Assembly: GCA_947625015.1 (NCBI GenBank)
Contig: CANQMR010000006.1
Span: forward strand, 49,661 to 113,660
Direction: 5' to 3'
DNA length: 64,000 nt
From: an uncultured Lachnospiraceae bacterium
GTDB taxonomy: Bacteria > Bacillota > Clostridia > Lachnospirales > Lachnospiraceae
Shown: positions 55,967 to 64,000 of the stretch, one piece after another
How the letters are laid out: the number at the start of each line of letters is the position of its first letter
Position numbering within the stretch: position 1 is the first letter of the stretch
The notes under the pieces: model-generated
Seen by the model: only the letters and a program-made list of their open reading frames with translations
What the model was told of the DNA's origin: nothing
Database searches by the model: none
Translations under genes and position numbers: made by a program

Positions 55967-56214
55967 AACAAACCATCCTTTCTTAATTTTTCTATTACTT
56001 GGTCTAATATATAACTTTTTAATACTCCGCTTGGATGTGGTTTATGAAAGTTTATTACATCATTACTTCCGTCTCTGATAAATTTAACTCCCGATCCTGT
56101 TCCACCTTGTTTTAACTCATACCCAAAATACGATAGCAAAGACTTCATTTCATCAAAAGTAAAATCTTTTGGTTTCTTTAGCAGTCTTTCCAATAATTTA
56201 TCTTTCTTGCTCAT
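55963..56214 (-). CDS. hicA: HicA family toxin
   Basis: An 83-residue mRNA interferase of HicA type with a small double-stranded-RNA-binding-like fold. GYELKQGGTGSGVKFI followed by INFHKPHPSG is the family pattern, including the candidate catalytic His. AAGGGAGAATACT precedes the ATG at 56214. The longer frame begins inside the promoter and is rejected. Upstream of hicB and overlapping it by 4 bp. Confidence 0.88.
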   Translation of the reverse strand: MSKKDKLLERLLKKPKDFTFDEMKSLLSYFGYELKQGGTGSGVKFIRDGSNDVINFHKPHPSGVLKSYILDQVIEKLRKDGLL

Positions 56215-56233
56215 AGTATTCTCCCTTTTATAT

Positions 56234-56262
56234 AATATAGCACATAAAGGCATAACGTGCAA
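56234..56262 (-). promoter_or_regulatory. sigma-A promoter of hicAB
   Basis: On the minus strand: TTGCAC (56262-56257), 17-bp spacer, TATATT (56239-56234), 20 bp before the hicA ATG. The -35 box lies inside the palindrome described next. Confidence 0.7.
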
Positions 56263-56281
56263 CTAATAATAGTTGCACGTT
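56254..56281. promoter_or_regulatory. hicAB operator palindrome
   Basis: A perfect 11-bp inverted repeat, AACGTGCAACT (56254-56264) and AGTTGCACGTT (56271-56281), with a 6-nt centre. It covers the -35 box, the expected place for a HicB operator. Confidence 0.7.
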
Positions 56282-56346
56282 GGTGTAGATTTACTGTCTA
56301 TAAAAACAGTTTTTTCCCACTATTTACAATCTCCTCATACAATATC

Positions 56347-56874
56347 CTACTTACCTTTATACTCATTCCATCTTCCGCCATATATTAAATTTTCCACATA
56401 AGCCATCATGCGATTATTCAATACTACATAATATAAAACGGCTAGTAAACCTCCTATAGTCCCACATAAATATGTTTCAGCCCCTTGGATTTTTAATGCG
56501 GCCAGTAAGACTATCCATGTTACTGTACAGGCAACAATAGTCGATATGTGTTCTTTTCTCCATTTTTTCTTAAAAAATTCCTGTTTTTCCTTCAATCCAA
56601 AAGCGCTGGTGTTCAAAGTATCTCTAATATTGGATTCTGCCATCTCTTTATATTCCTCTGTGGATAATTTTTTGCCACTTAAAAGTTCATTGATGGTCAA
56701 TCCATACATACTACTTAGTTCTTCAAGCATTTCCACAGGCGGCATATAATTACCGGTTTCCCACCGGGATACAGTTTTATTAGTAACCCCCAGTTTTTCT
56801 CCCAGTTCAGCCTGCGTCAATTTGTGTTCCTTTCGAAGCTCGGCAAGAAAGCTTCCCATCTTTACCATATCCAT
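56347..56874 (-). CDS. XRE family regulator with membrane helices
   Basis: A 175-residue protein with an N-terminal XRE helix-turn-helix (LTQAELGEKLGVTNKTVSRWE) and two predicted membrane helices near residues 110-150 (ISTIVACTVTWIVLLAAL and CGTIGGLLAVLYYVVL). Membrane-tethered XRE regulators occur widely in Firmicutes. AGAGGTG precedes the ATG. It lies upstream of hicAB and is transcribed the same way, but the hicAB promoter makes it a separate unit. Confidence 0.88.
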   Translation of the reverse strand: MDMVKMGSFLAELRKEHKLTQAELGEKLGVTNKTVSRWETGNYMPPVEMLEELSSMYGLTINELLSGKKLSTEEYKEMAESNIRDTLNTSAFGLKEKQEFFKKKWRKEHISTIVACTVTWIVLLAALKIQGAETYLCGTIGGLLAVLYYVVLNNRMMAYVENLIYGGRWNEYKGK

Positions 56875-56974
56875 TAAATCACCTCTCCATTTTTTGATGA
56901 CTTAACTCTATCACAAGTTGACCAAAATATCTTTACCATAAACAGCGACTTAAAAATATTTAACTCTGCTGCGC

Positions 56975-57727
56975 TCAAAAATCATACTTTTCAGCAATCT
57001 CACTCATAAACCCCTTTAACAAAACATTCAGTTCCTTATACTTCCGCATCGGAAAATCATGGTTTGCCTTTGGAAGAACAACTATTTTGCAATGCGAATT
57101 TTCTCCAAGAGTATGCAGTGATTTTTTTATGTCCCTCAACTCATTATTTCCGCAGACAGCCAGCATAGGTATGTTTACATCCCAATAATCCGGCAATTCC
57201 TGTAAATTCAAGGTGTTTTCAAAAAAAGAAGCATATACCTGCGGAGTAATCCGTTTTAAATACTTTACCATATAATCTGTCTGGGGTTTTGTTAGATGCC
57301 AATATTTTCCCTGAAGCTGTATCAGCCAATTTAATTTCATCATTTTTGCAGATATCGCGGCAAAAGAACAATACCACTTTATCATACTTGGTTTTGGATT
57401 CAGCCATGCACTCAAAAAAACTGCAAATTTAAATTGCTTCGGGCGTTCACAAACCAACATTATCGCTAACTGCGCACCCAGAGAATGACCTATCAGACCA
57501 ATCTGAGGTTTTTTTAAGCTATCTATCAACGCAAAAATTTCATACACTACTCTTTTGGGCTCATAAACCTCTCCCGCTGCTTTTCCTGCACCGGGTAAAT
57601 GAGGTATAATCAGGTGAAACCTCTTTGCAAGACAATATTGTCCCGAAAAAGTATCTAATACACCTGCCCCATGTAAAAGTAAAAGAATGGGATTGTCAGA
57701 ATTTCCATATTCGTCATAGGCTATCAT
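56975..57727 (-). CDS. alpha/beta hydrolase
   Basis: A 250-residue alpha/beta hydrolase. The nucleophile elbow is IGHSLGAQ and the early oxyanion region is LLLHGAG. The catalytic His is probably in PKANHDFP near the C-terminus. No signal peptide. It overlaps the preceding hydrolase gene as ATGA, so the two are translationally coupled and may act together. The substrate is unknown. Confidence 0.87.
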   Translation of the reverse strand: MIAYDEYGNSDNPILLLLHGAGVLDTFSGQYCLAKRFHLIIPHLPGAGKAAGEVYEPKRVVYEIFALIDSLKKPQIGLIGHSLGAQLAIMLVCERPKQFKFAVFLSAWLNPKPSMIKWYCSFAAISAKMMKLNWLIQLQGKYWHLTKPQTDYMVKYLKRITPQVYASFFENTLNLQELPDYWDVNIPMLAVCGNNELRDIKKSLHTLGENSHCKIVVLPKANHDFPMRKYKELNVLLKGFMSEIAEKYDF

Positions 57728-58557
57728 CTTCTTCCCCCATTTTTATCAATTTTCTGCAAAAACAACTCAATTTTCTCATTCACTGACTTGCTGTTATCAT
57801 AATTTGCATTATGGGCGGCATCGGAAATAATCTGTAGTGGAAATCCTGTCCGTTTCGCCCATTCTCTGCAATACTGCTTCACCTTTCCCGTTCTGTCATA
57901 CTGCCCTACTAAAATAAGCGTGGGACAGGTAATTTCAAGATCGCAGTTTTCTTTAAGAAATCCGACGTAAACAACCCCCATGAGATGACACAGTTCCTTT
58001 TTTGAATAGGGCCGCAGAGAGGCAAAATAACTTTCATATGCGTCCCTCGTGCGGGTACATGACTTTGCAAGAGCTTTTCTCAACAGTTTTTCGGGAAAAC
58101 ACATAGACATCCATTCTATCTGTCTAAGCCACCAACAGTCTGCTTTTGAGTAGTAATCCAGTCCAAACGGACAGGTGTCAATCCCGATAAAAGCTGTTGC
58201 CATCTGCGGATACCGTTTCATAAAAGCCTGCACAAGAAACCCGCCCATGGACTGCCCGACAAAAACGGGCTCCTTAATCTGTTCCTTATCCAATATTGCC
58301 TTTATGCACTGTGCAGCAAGCGCATATGTAAAATCAAACGGACGGGATTTCCCATGTGCGGGAGTATCCCAGCAGATGATATTATACCGTTTTATAAATG
58401 CAGGAATCTGTTTTTCAAATAGAGTGTGGTCTGCCGTAAGACCATGCAGAAAGAAAAGCGTTGTCTTAAAGCCTCCATAACTTACCCAATAATAAACAGT
58501 GCCGTTTCCCACCGCTATCTGTTTTTCTTCCATTATTTCAAATATACTTTTTCCCAT
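57724..58557 (-). CDS. alpha/beta hydrolase
   Basis: A 277-residue alpha/beta hydrolase. LFFLHGLTADH is the oxyanion region, VGQSMGGF the nucleophile elbow and ISDAAHNANYD the likely His. The ATG at 58557 follows AAGGA; the internal ATG has no ribosome binding site. First of a two-gene hydrolase unit. It resembles lactonases and esterases; the substrate is not known. Confidence 0.87.
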   Translation of the reverse strand: MGKSIFEIMEEKQIAVGNGTVYYWVSYGGFKTTLFFLHGLTADHTLFEKQIPAFIKRYNIICWDTPAHGKSRPFDFTYALAAQCIKAILDKEQIKEPVFVGQSMGGFLVQAFMKRYPQMATAFIGIDTCPFGLDYYSKADCWWLRQIEWMSMCFPEKLLRKALAKSCTRTRDAYESYFASLRPYSKKELCHLMGVVYVGFLKENCDLEITCPTLILVGQYDRTGKVKQYCREWAKRTGFPLQIISDAAHNANYDNSKSVNEKIELFLQKIDKNGGRR

Positions 58558-58579
58558 TGTGTAATCATCCTTAAACTAT

Positions 58580-59008
58580 CTATCCCTCAAAAGGACTCCT
58601 GTCCAAAAGCTGCCCGCGCAGATACTCATAGCGCAGCCGCTTTTCCTCCTTGGCAAAGTGCACCTCGCGGAACTGTTCCGGGCAATCTTCATAGTCCAGC
58701 GTCTCGTCCCCAAACTGCTCGCTGGTCAGGTCAAACACGCAGTCTCCCACCACATTGAAACAGTGATAATTTCCGCCGGGCCGAAGGATTCCATACACCC
58801 TGCCGCCGAAAATATCCTGCATCAGAAATGCGGTAATGGAGCATTGTCCGAGAGTGGGATTATCTGTGCTCCACTCCTCCCGCATCCGGGGCGCGCAGGT
58901 ATCCGCACACCAGATACCTGACAAAATGTCATAATAATCCCTGGGCGTCAGACCATTTTTATCTTTTATATCCGCCTTCTCCCAGCCGTAAAACCTATAT
59001 TCCTTCAT
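58580..59008 (-). CDS. YunG-like protein
   Basis: A 142-residue protein matching the YunG pattern: NPTLGQCSITAFLMQDIFGG, a Cys followed by HCFNVVGDCVFDLTSEQF, giving a candidate Cys-His-Asp set like a papain or transglutaminase fold. Enzymatic activity is not established. The ATG at 59008 follows GGGAG and lies within the 3' end of cysK, so the two overlap by 14 bp and are probably coupled. Confidence 0.7.
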   Translation of the reverse strand: MKEYRFYGWEKADIKDKNGLTPRDYYDILSGIWCADTCAPRMREEWSTDNPTLGQCSITAFLMQDIFGGRVYGILRPGGNYHCFNVVGDCVFDLTSEQFGDETLDYEDCPEQFREVHFAKEEKRLRYEYLRGQLLDRSPFEG

Positions 59009-59960
59009 CGCCAGCTTCTCCCTTTCCGCTTGTGTCAAACAAAATGGTAGAGCAATAGCGCTCGCCCGTATCCGGCGCTAAGCATACCACATTCTTTCCC
59101 CGGCCAAGTTTTTTCGCAAGCTGTAAGGCGCCCCATACATTGGTTCCCGCAGAGATTCCGGTCAACATTCCCTCTTCCCTTGCCAGACGGCGCGCCGTAC
59201 TGAGGGCTTGTTCATCGCTCACAATCATTACCTCGTCATATATGCCTGTGTCAAAATTGGCAGGCACAAAGCCGTCCCCGATTCCCTGCTGGAAATGCGT
59301 CCCGATAGGACCGCCTAACAAAGCCGGCGCATTTTCCACCTCAAGCACTGCAATATGTACCTTCGGATTATGCTCCCGCAGCGCCCGTCCTATTCCGGTA
59401 ATAGTGCCGCCGCTGCCATAGCCGGAGCAAAAACCGTCAATGGTAAGCTCTCCCATCTGCTCTATAATCTCCCTTGCCGTCTTTTCATAGTGAACTGCCG
59501 GATTATCCGGATTTTCAAACTGCTGGGGCACAAAAACCTTTGGATTGCTCTCCGCTAACTTAAGAGCGTATTCCAGACAGTCGTTTACTGCCTTGCCGAT
59601 ATCTCCCTCATCATGGATTAGCACCACCTTGGCGCCGTACTGCCTGACTAACATGTGCCGCTCCTCACTTACGGAATCCGGCATAACAATAATGACCTGA
59701 TATCCCTTGACCGCCCCCACAAGCGCCAGTCCGATTCCCTGATTGCCGCTGGTCGGCTCACAGATAATGGAGTCCGGCTTTAATTTTCCTGCCCGCTCCG
59801 CCGCCTCAATCATGTTAAGCGCCGTCCGGGTTTTTACCGAACCGCCGATATTGACCGCCTCATATTTGACAAAAACATCCGCATCCTCCGGTCCCGTCAT
59901 GCGGTTTAATTTGATTAAAGGGGTATTCCCTACCGCCTCAAGAATATTATTGGAATACAT
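58995..59960 (-). CDS. cysK: cysteine synthase A
   Basis: A 321-residue PLP enzyme that makes cysteine from O-acetylserine and sulfide. The PLP Lys is in GGSVKTRTAL, the substrate loop is EPTSGNQGIGLA, and the phosphate-binding loop is GSGGTITGIG. GAGGAAGT precedes the ATG at 59960. It overlaps the YunG-like gene downstream. Confidence 0.94.
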   Translation of the reverse strand: MYSNNILEAVGNTPLIKLNRMTGPEDADVFVKYEAVNIGGSVKTRTALNMIEAAERAGKLKPDSIICEPTSGNQGIGLALVGAVKGYQVIIVMPDSVSEERHMLVRQYGAKVVLIHDEGDIGKAVNDCLEYALKLAESNPKVFVPQQFENPDNPAVHYEKTAREIIEQMGELTIDGFCSGYGSGGTITGIGRALREHNPKVHIAVLEVENAPALLGGPIGTHFQQGIGDGFVPANFDTGIYDEVMIVSDEQALSTARRLAREEGMLTGISAGTNVWGALQLAKKLGRGKNVVCLAPDTGERYCSTILFDTSGKGEAGDEGI

Positions 59961-60057
59961 ACTTCCTCGGCTCCCTCCATTCATCCATGATCAAAACCTC
60001 CCTATCGCCGCTCATTTTTCAGTTGACATTTTATCATACTCTCTGCAAAAAATCATA

Positions 60058-61158
60058 TTATTTTATAATCCCACTGTTTAATTTCATCAGCAAAATGCGC
60101 TTTACCGACTCATTTACCTGCTTTTTCTTAATTTGGCCTTTCTTTAATGCGGCGTACACTGCTTTGTATTGCCCAGCATAGCTTGTACTCAACAAAATAT
60201 CATTTCCCGCCTGTACCGCTTTTACGGCTACCTGCCCACTGCTGCCGGAATATCCGGCCACGCCTTCCATCGACAGGGAATCGGTAATAATCACTCCCTC
60301 AAAGCCCATGTCTTCCCTGAGATACCTGTGCACCTCTTCAGAAACAGACGCCGGATTGTCCTGATCAAAACATTCCACAATGTTGTGGCTGACCATAATC
60401 ATATCGCATCCGGATTTGATTCCTGCGTCAAAAGGCAGAAGATCTCTTTTCTCAAATGTATCTAAGGCGCGCTTATCCCGGATGACATCCGTATGCGTAT
60501 CGCCGTTGCCTCCATATCCCGGAAAATGCTTTAACGTGCTCAGCACTTTATCCTTTTTCATCTGCTTTACTGTCTTTCGTATAAACTTAGAAGCCGACTT
60601 GGCGTTTGTAGAAAAACTCCGCTTGTATATAAAATCCGAACTCTTATACGCCACGTCCGCCACAGGCGCAAAATTTGTGTTCAGGCCTATGCTCCTTAAC
60701 AGCTTATCCTTTTCCTTTGTATCCTTGACAATGGCCGAATATCCGCCCCTGGCAAATACATTCCTTGGAGACTCAAAAGGCTTTTTACGAAAAGCAGAAA
60801 AAGAAGAAACCCTGATAACTGTCCCCCCTTCTTCATCTACCGCCATGAGCATCTTAATTTTCGATTGCTTTTGGATTTTGGAAATCATAGCCTTTGCCTG
60901 TCCTAGCGTACGCCCCTTAAAATCATTGGCAAAAAATACATACCCGCCAAACTGATATTTCTTCTGCACTTTGGCGGCGTTGCTTTTTGGCGCTGACACC
61001 ACAAACATCTGGGCAACCTTTTCCTTCCAGCTCATATGCTTTAAGATCTCCTCCGCCCGTTCTTCCTTTGTGCCGGCGGCAAAAACCGCTTTTCCAACGC
61101 CGAAAATCATCATAAGCGCCAGACTTCCAAAGACCATTAGCCGATATCCCTTTTTCAT
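60058..61158 (-). CDS. GH3 family beta-N-acetylhexosaminidase (NagZ-like)
   Basis: A 366-residue glycosidase with an N-terminal signal or anchor segment (LMVFGSLALMMIFGVGKAVFA), so it is exported. The catalytic Asp is in IITDSLSMEG, and KHFPGYGGNGDTHTD holds the loop His used as acid/base by NagZ enzymes. It would release GlcNAc from peptidoglycan fragments. GGGAGAGAGGATATAG precedes the ATG. Single-gene unit, downstream of the hybrid kinase. Confidence 0.9.
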   Translation of the reverse strand: MKKGYRLMVFGSLALMMIFGVGKAVFAAGTKEERAEEILKHMSWKEKVAQMFVVSAPKSNAAKVQKKYQFGGYVFFANDFKGRTLGQAKAMISKIQKQSKIKMLMAVDEEGGTVIRVSSFSAFRKKPFESPRNVFARGGYSAIVKDTKEKDKLLRSIGLNTNFAPVADVAYKSSDFIYKRSFSTNAKSASKFIRKTVKQMKKDKVLSTLKHFPGYGGNGDTHTDVIRDKRALDTFEKRDLLPFDAGIKSGCDMIMVSHNIVECFDQDNPASVSEEVHRYLREDMGFEGVIITDSLSMEGVAGYSGSSGQVAVKAVQAGNDILLSTSYAGQYKAVYAALKKGQIKKKQVNESVKRILLMKLNSGIIK

Positions 61159-61254
61159 CTATATCCTCTCTCCCTTCAAGGCATTCAAAAATCTACATCC
61201 AGTCGTGCCTTTCGTCGTCCTTCTCTGCCAGGACATTGCAAAACAGTCAAAAAT

Positions 61255-63879
61255 CTACACCCGGTCATGTCCCTTCTCCTCCGTCTTCCAGAGAAAGGCA
61301 ACTCCGATAGTCCCCAAACCGCTGTTGCTGGAACCGGCCACAGAACCCCTCTCTAATATGACATTTTCAAAAGGTACAATCTTTAAGATTTCTTCCACAA
61401 ATTCCTGCTGCTGTTTGATGCTGCAACTTGCATGGGTAATAAATACCACCCGTTTATCAATACGGTTCTTCTTTTTCAGTATCATCTTGGCATAACGTTT
61501 TCTTGCGCGTCCGATATTGCCGGTTTTAAAGCCGATTACCCGGATATAGCTCTGGTGCAACTGGATAACCGGATGTACATTGAACAGGTCAAAGACATAA
61601 TTAAGCAATTTGTAACCATGCCCGCTGGCCGAAAAGCTGTGTATGTTGGGCATTAAAAATGTGGTCTCAATCTGCTTTCTCCGCTGTTCAATCTCCCGGC
61701 AAAGCACATCCACCTGATTACAGCCCTCCTGTAATAACTGGCATGCCATCATGACAAGAAGCCCCTGCCCGCCGGATATATGTCCCGCATCAATCACATG
61801 GACATGGTCAAAGCCCTCCGCCGCCGTTGCCGCCGACTTATATCCGCCGCCTGCGCCTTCCGCCAGGGAAATATGAATGACCTCCTCCGCCTCCGCTAAG
61901 GTTTCCGCATAGAAATTTTCGTATTCCTCCACAGGAGCCGCCACAGCTAACGCCCAGTTTCCGGGGTGGGACAGATATCTTGCCAGATTATCCGAATCAA
62001 TCTCTATGGTATCCCGGAAGGTTCCGTCTCCAGTATTAATGTAGCAATAAATCATCTTGATATCATATCTGTCAACATAACTCTTAGGCAGGTCTGATAC
62101 GCAGTCCGTCGTAATCTGTATTTTCTTGCGCTTGCGCCGCAAAACGGCCTTCGCCGTAGCCGCGCTGCTCTCCTCCGCATCAATCCGGTACTCAATTAAG
62201 TCCTCCGTCAGGAATTTAAGGACCTCCGCCTCTAACAGTATGCCGTCAATCGGTTTTGCCAGATAACCGTCAAAGCCCAAATCCAGATAGCGCTGTTTGT
62301 CAGCGGCTGTCGCATTAGCCGTCACCACAATCACCGGCGTCTGCCGTCCTATGCTTTCCATGCGCCGGATTGCCTTTAAGGTATCTTCACCGTTCATGCC
62401 CGGCATCATGCTGTCAAGAAGCACCACATGATATGACTTTTTGGCAAGACATTCCAGACATTCCTCTCCGCTTTTTGCTGTGTCAATCTGCACCTTTGTC
62501 GCCCTCAAAAGCTTGGTAATTACGAGCAGATTGGTGTCGTTGTCGTCCACCACCAAAACCTTGGCAAGCGGCGCCTCAAAACTCTGTTTGTAATGCTGCC
62601 GGTCTCTGCCCTGAATCTTCCGCAGATAATTGACATTGCCAATCGGCTTTCCGTCTACCACAGGCTGCTCTAATGTTACGGTAAAAATGGAACCCTTCCG
62701 GTAAATGCTGTCTACGGTCAGGGTTCCCCCCATCAGGCTTACCAGCTGCTTGGTAATGGAAAGTCCAAGACCGCTTCCCTCAATCTTTCGGTTTTTCTCC
62801 CGGTCAACCCGCTTAAAATAATCATACAGGGATTCCAGATCTTCCTTCCGGATACCTATTCCTGTATCGGTTACAGACATGGTAAGCCTTACCCTTTGCC
62901 CCTCGTCTAACAGTTCTCCCCGCACATCCAGCGTAACCGATCCCTTCTGGGTATATTTGGCGGCATTCGTCAGCAGATTAATTAAAATCTGCTTAATCCG
63001 CACCTCATCCCCCATAAGCTCTGAAGGCAGTTCACTGTCAATATTCACCAGAAAGGCAAGATTTTTCTCACTCATCCGAAGCTGCAATAATCCCACAATC
63101 TCGTCAAAAACCTCTTTTGTCTTATAAGCGACCGGAACAATGGACATATGGTCGCTTTCAATCTGGGAAAAATCGAGAATATCATTGATAAGCGCTAACA
63201 GCATCTTACTGGCTGTCTGCACTTTAGTGGCGTCCTCCGCCACCTCGTCAGAGATTTCCTCCCTTAAGATCATTTCATTCAGGCCAATAATCGTATTGAT
63301 AGGCGTCCGGATTTCATGGCTCATATTCGCAAAGAACGCATCCTTGGATTTGCTCATTTTTTCCATCTCATCCTTTTGTTTCAGCGTGCGTTCCCGTTCC
63401 CGCTCATAAGAGCTTATCTGATACCGCATAATTACGCCTACGGCAATTCCCACGATTACCACTGCAAACAGGGAGTCATAATATACATTCAACTGGGAGC
63501 CTAAAGATATAATCAGTTCCGGATGTCTGTAGGCATACAGATAGGTTGCAAAATCCGATACCACAGCCAGCGTAATAAACACATACAGCTTTACGCCCCT
63601 GAACATAATGAAGATATAAAGCAGTCCCAATACAAACCAGACCGTTGCCCCGCCGTTAATTCCCCCGCTTGCAAAAAACACAAAGGGAAAAATCCCGCAT
63701 ACCACAATTAAGGCAAAAATCATGGCGGCAAAATCCACCTTGTGAAACCGGAAGGTCGCCAGTATGGCAATCATGACCACCAGCATCAGGCCAAGGATAG
63801 GAAGGGCGTTTAACAGGGGATTTTCTAACTGCAAACCGGCCAGTATGGCAATCACGCACACAATCAGCGTCATAACCAA
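61255..63879 (-). CDS. hybrid histidine kinase - receiver - DegV fusion
   Basis: An 874-residue protein. Residues 1-152 form six or so membrane helices; H188 in FFANMSHEIRTP is the phosphorylated His; the N-box is NLLTNAAKY (301-309) with GTGIGI and GSGLGLS; a receiver domain (about 438-556) has Asp489. Residues 586-864 match DegV (TDCVSDLPKSYVDRYD, SLAEGAGGGYKSA), the fatty-acid-binding fold. DegV residues that hold the lipid head group look changed (AVAAPVEEY). The start is uncertain: the frame is open back to 63969 with coding-like residues but without ATG; TTG 63879 and ATG 63873 are the nearest. No DNA-binding output. Confidence 0.88.
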   Translation of the reverse strand: MVMTLIVCVIAILAGLQLENPLLNALPILGLMLVVMIAILATFRFHKVDFAAMIFALIVVCGIFPFVFFASGGINGGATVWFVLGLLYIFIMFRGVKLYVFITLAVVSDFATYLYAYRHPELIISLGSQLNVYYDSLFAVVIVGIAVGVIMRYQISSYERERERTLKQKDEMEKMSKSKDAFFANMSHEIRTPINTIIGLNEMILREEISDEVAEDATKVQTASKMLLALINDILDFSQIESDHMSIVPVAYKTKEVFDEIVGLLQLRMSEKNLAFLVNIDSELPSELMGDEVRIKQILINLLTNAAKYTQKGSVTLDVRGELLDEGQRVRLTMSVTDTGIGIRKEDLESLYDYFKRVDREKNRKIEGSGLGLSITKQLVSLMGGTLTVDSIYRKGSIFTVTLEQPVVDGKPIGNVNYLRKIQGRDRQHYKQSFEAPLAKVLVVDDNDTNLLVITKLLRATKVQIDTAKSGEECLECLAKKSYHVVLLDSMMPGMNGEDTLKAIRRMESIGRQTPVIVVTANATAADKQRYLDLGFDGYLAKPIDGILLEAEVLKFLTEDLIEYRIDAEESSAATAKAVLRRKRKKIQITTDCVSDLPKSYVDRYDIKMIYCYINTGDGTFRDTIEIDSDNLARYLSHPGNWALAVAAPVEEYENFYAETLAEAEEVIHISLAEGAGGGYKSAATAAEGFDHVHVIDAGHISGGQGLLVMMACQLLQEGCNQVDVLCREIEQRRKQIETTFLMPNIHSFSASGHGYKLLNYVFDLFNVHPVIQLHQSYIRVIGFKTGNIGRARKRYAKMILKKKNRIDKRVVFITHASCSIKQQQEFVEEILKIVPFENVILERGSVAGSSNSGLGTIGVAFLWKTEEKGHDRV

Positions 63880-64000
63880 AATCAGCCGGAATAACCGTTC
63901 CCGGATATCTCTTGCACCCTTATATATTCTTGAGTTTCCGCAAACTGTAAAAAAATTGAGTATATCTTCCTAAACGTACCAATCTGCAAAATTTTTGAAT

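Noticed and set aside
61255..63879. Two separate genes (hybrid kinase and DegV) joined by error
   Set aside because: The frame is continuous through a plausible Arg/Lys linker with no internal start signal noticed; kept as one gene, with a check proposed.

Overview
The window looks like chromosome of a spore-forming, butyrate-producing member of the Clostridia, most likely Lachnospiraceae. The evidence is an alpha/beta small acid-soluble spore protein and a LysM-GH18 cortex-lytic enzyme; a full acetyl-CoA to butyrate pathway ending in phosphotransbutyrylase and butyrate kinase; the clostridial order rho-rpmE-DUF1385-prmC-prfA; families typical of this group (DUF5688, DUF4364); and strong GGAGG ribosome binding sites. 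The genus cannot be fixed from sequence alone. No rRNA, tRNA or CRISPR array was seen.

Layout. 0-3.5 kb: a lone receiver protein and its TetR-family neighbour, a DUF5688 protein and hisC. 3.5-9 kb: translation and transcription housekeeping (prfA, prmC, DUF1385, rpmE, rho). 9-9.85 kb: no gene, but a nearly 600-bp imperfect palindrome. 9.85-13.9 kb: malic enzyme, DUF4364, and a LysR regulator divergent from a small protein and an alpha/beta hydrolase. 14-20.4 kb: protein quality control (engB, lon, clpX, clpP, tig). 20.6-26.6 kb: a spore protein and a 1,895-residue wall-anchored surface protein. 26.9-36.9 kb: ptb-buk, a spore cortex enzyme, and the thl-crt-hbd-bcd-etfB-etfA operon. 36.9-47.5 kb: a YgiQ radical SAM protein, then a tight operon encoding rhomboid protease, TPR protein, long charged-helix pseudo-ATPase and MreB, then a YbjQ/zinc-ribbon protein. 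47.7-51.1 kb: amidohydrolase, folA, thyA, a minigluzincin-like protein and a low-molecular-weight phosphatase. 51.2-58.6 kb: an AT-rich accessory island with a YhcG nuclease, a broken Abi_2 (AbiF-like) gene that keeps its promoter, leader hairpins and terminator, a Fic protein with operator-like repeats, a DNA glycosylase, a HicAB toxin-antitoxin pair with a palindromic operator, an XRE regulator and two alpha/beta hydrolases. 58.6-64 kb: a YunG-like protein overlapping cysK, a GH3 glycosidase, and a histidine kinase-receiver-DegV fusion.

How the genes work together. Thiolase, crotonase, hydroxybutyryl-CoA dehydrogenase and the Bcd/Etf complex make butyryl-CoA; Ptb and Buk, on the opposite strand 3 kb away, turn it into butyrate and ATP. 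PrmC methylates the RF1 encoded beside it. Trigger factor, ClpP and ClpX form one operon with Lon as a separate unit. FolA recycles the dihydrofolate made by ThyA.

The most unusual items are: (1) two large palindromes, about 9.14-9.73 kb and 30.6-30.8 kb, with unrelated arms but the same core (CGCCGGTACTT, GTACCGCTGCG, GCGCAAGCGT); (2) the Abi_2/ncRNA remnant next to YhcG; (3) the rhomboid-TPR-pseudo-ATPase-MreB operon; (4) the kinase-receiver-DegV fusion.
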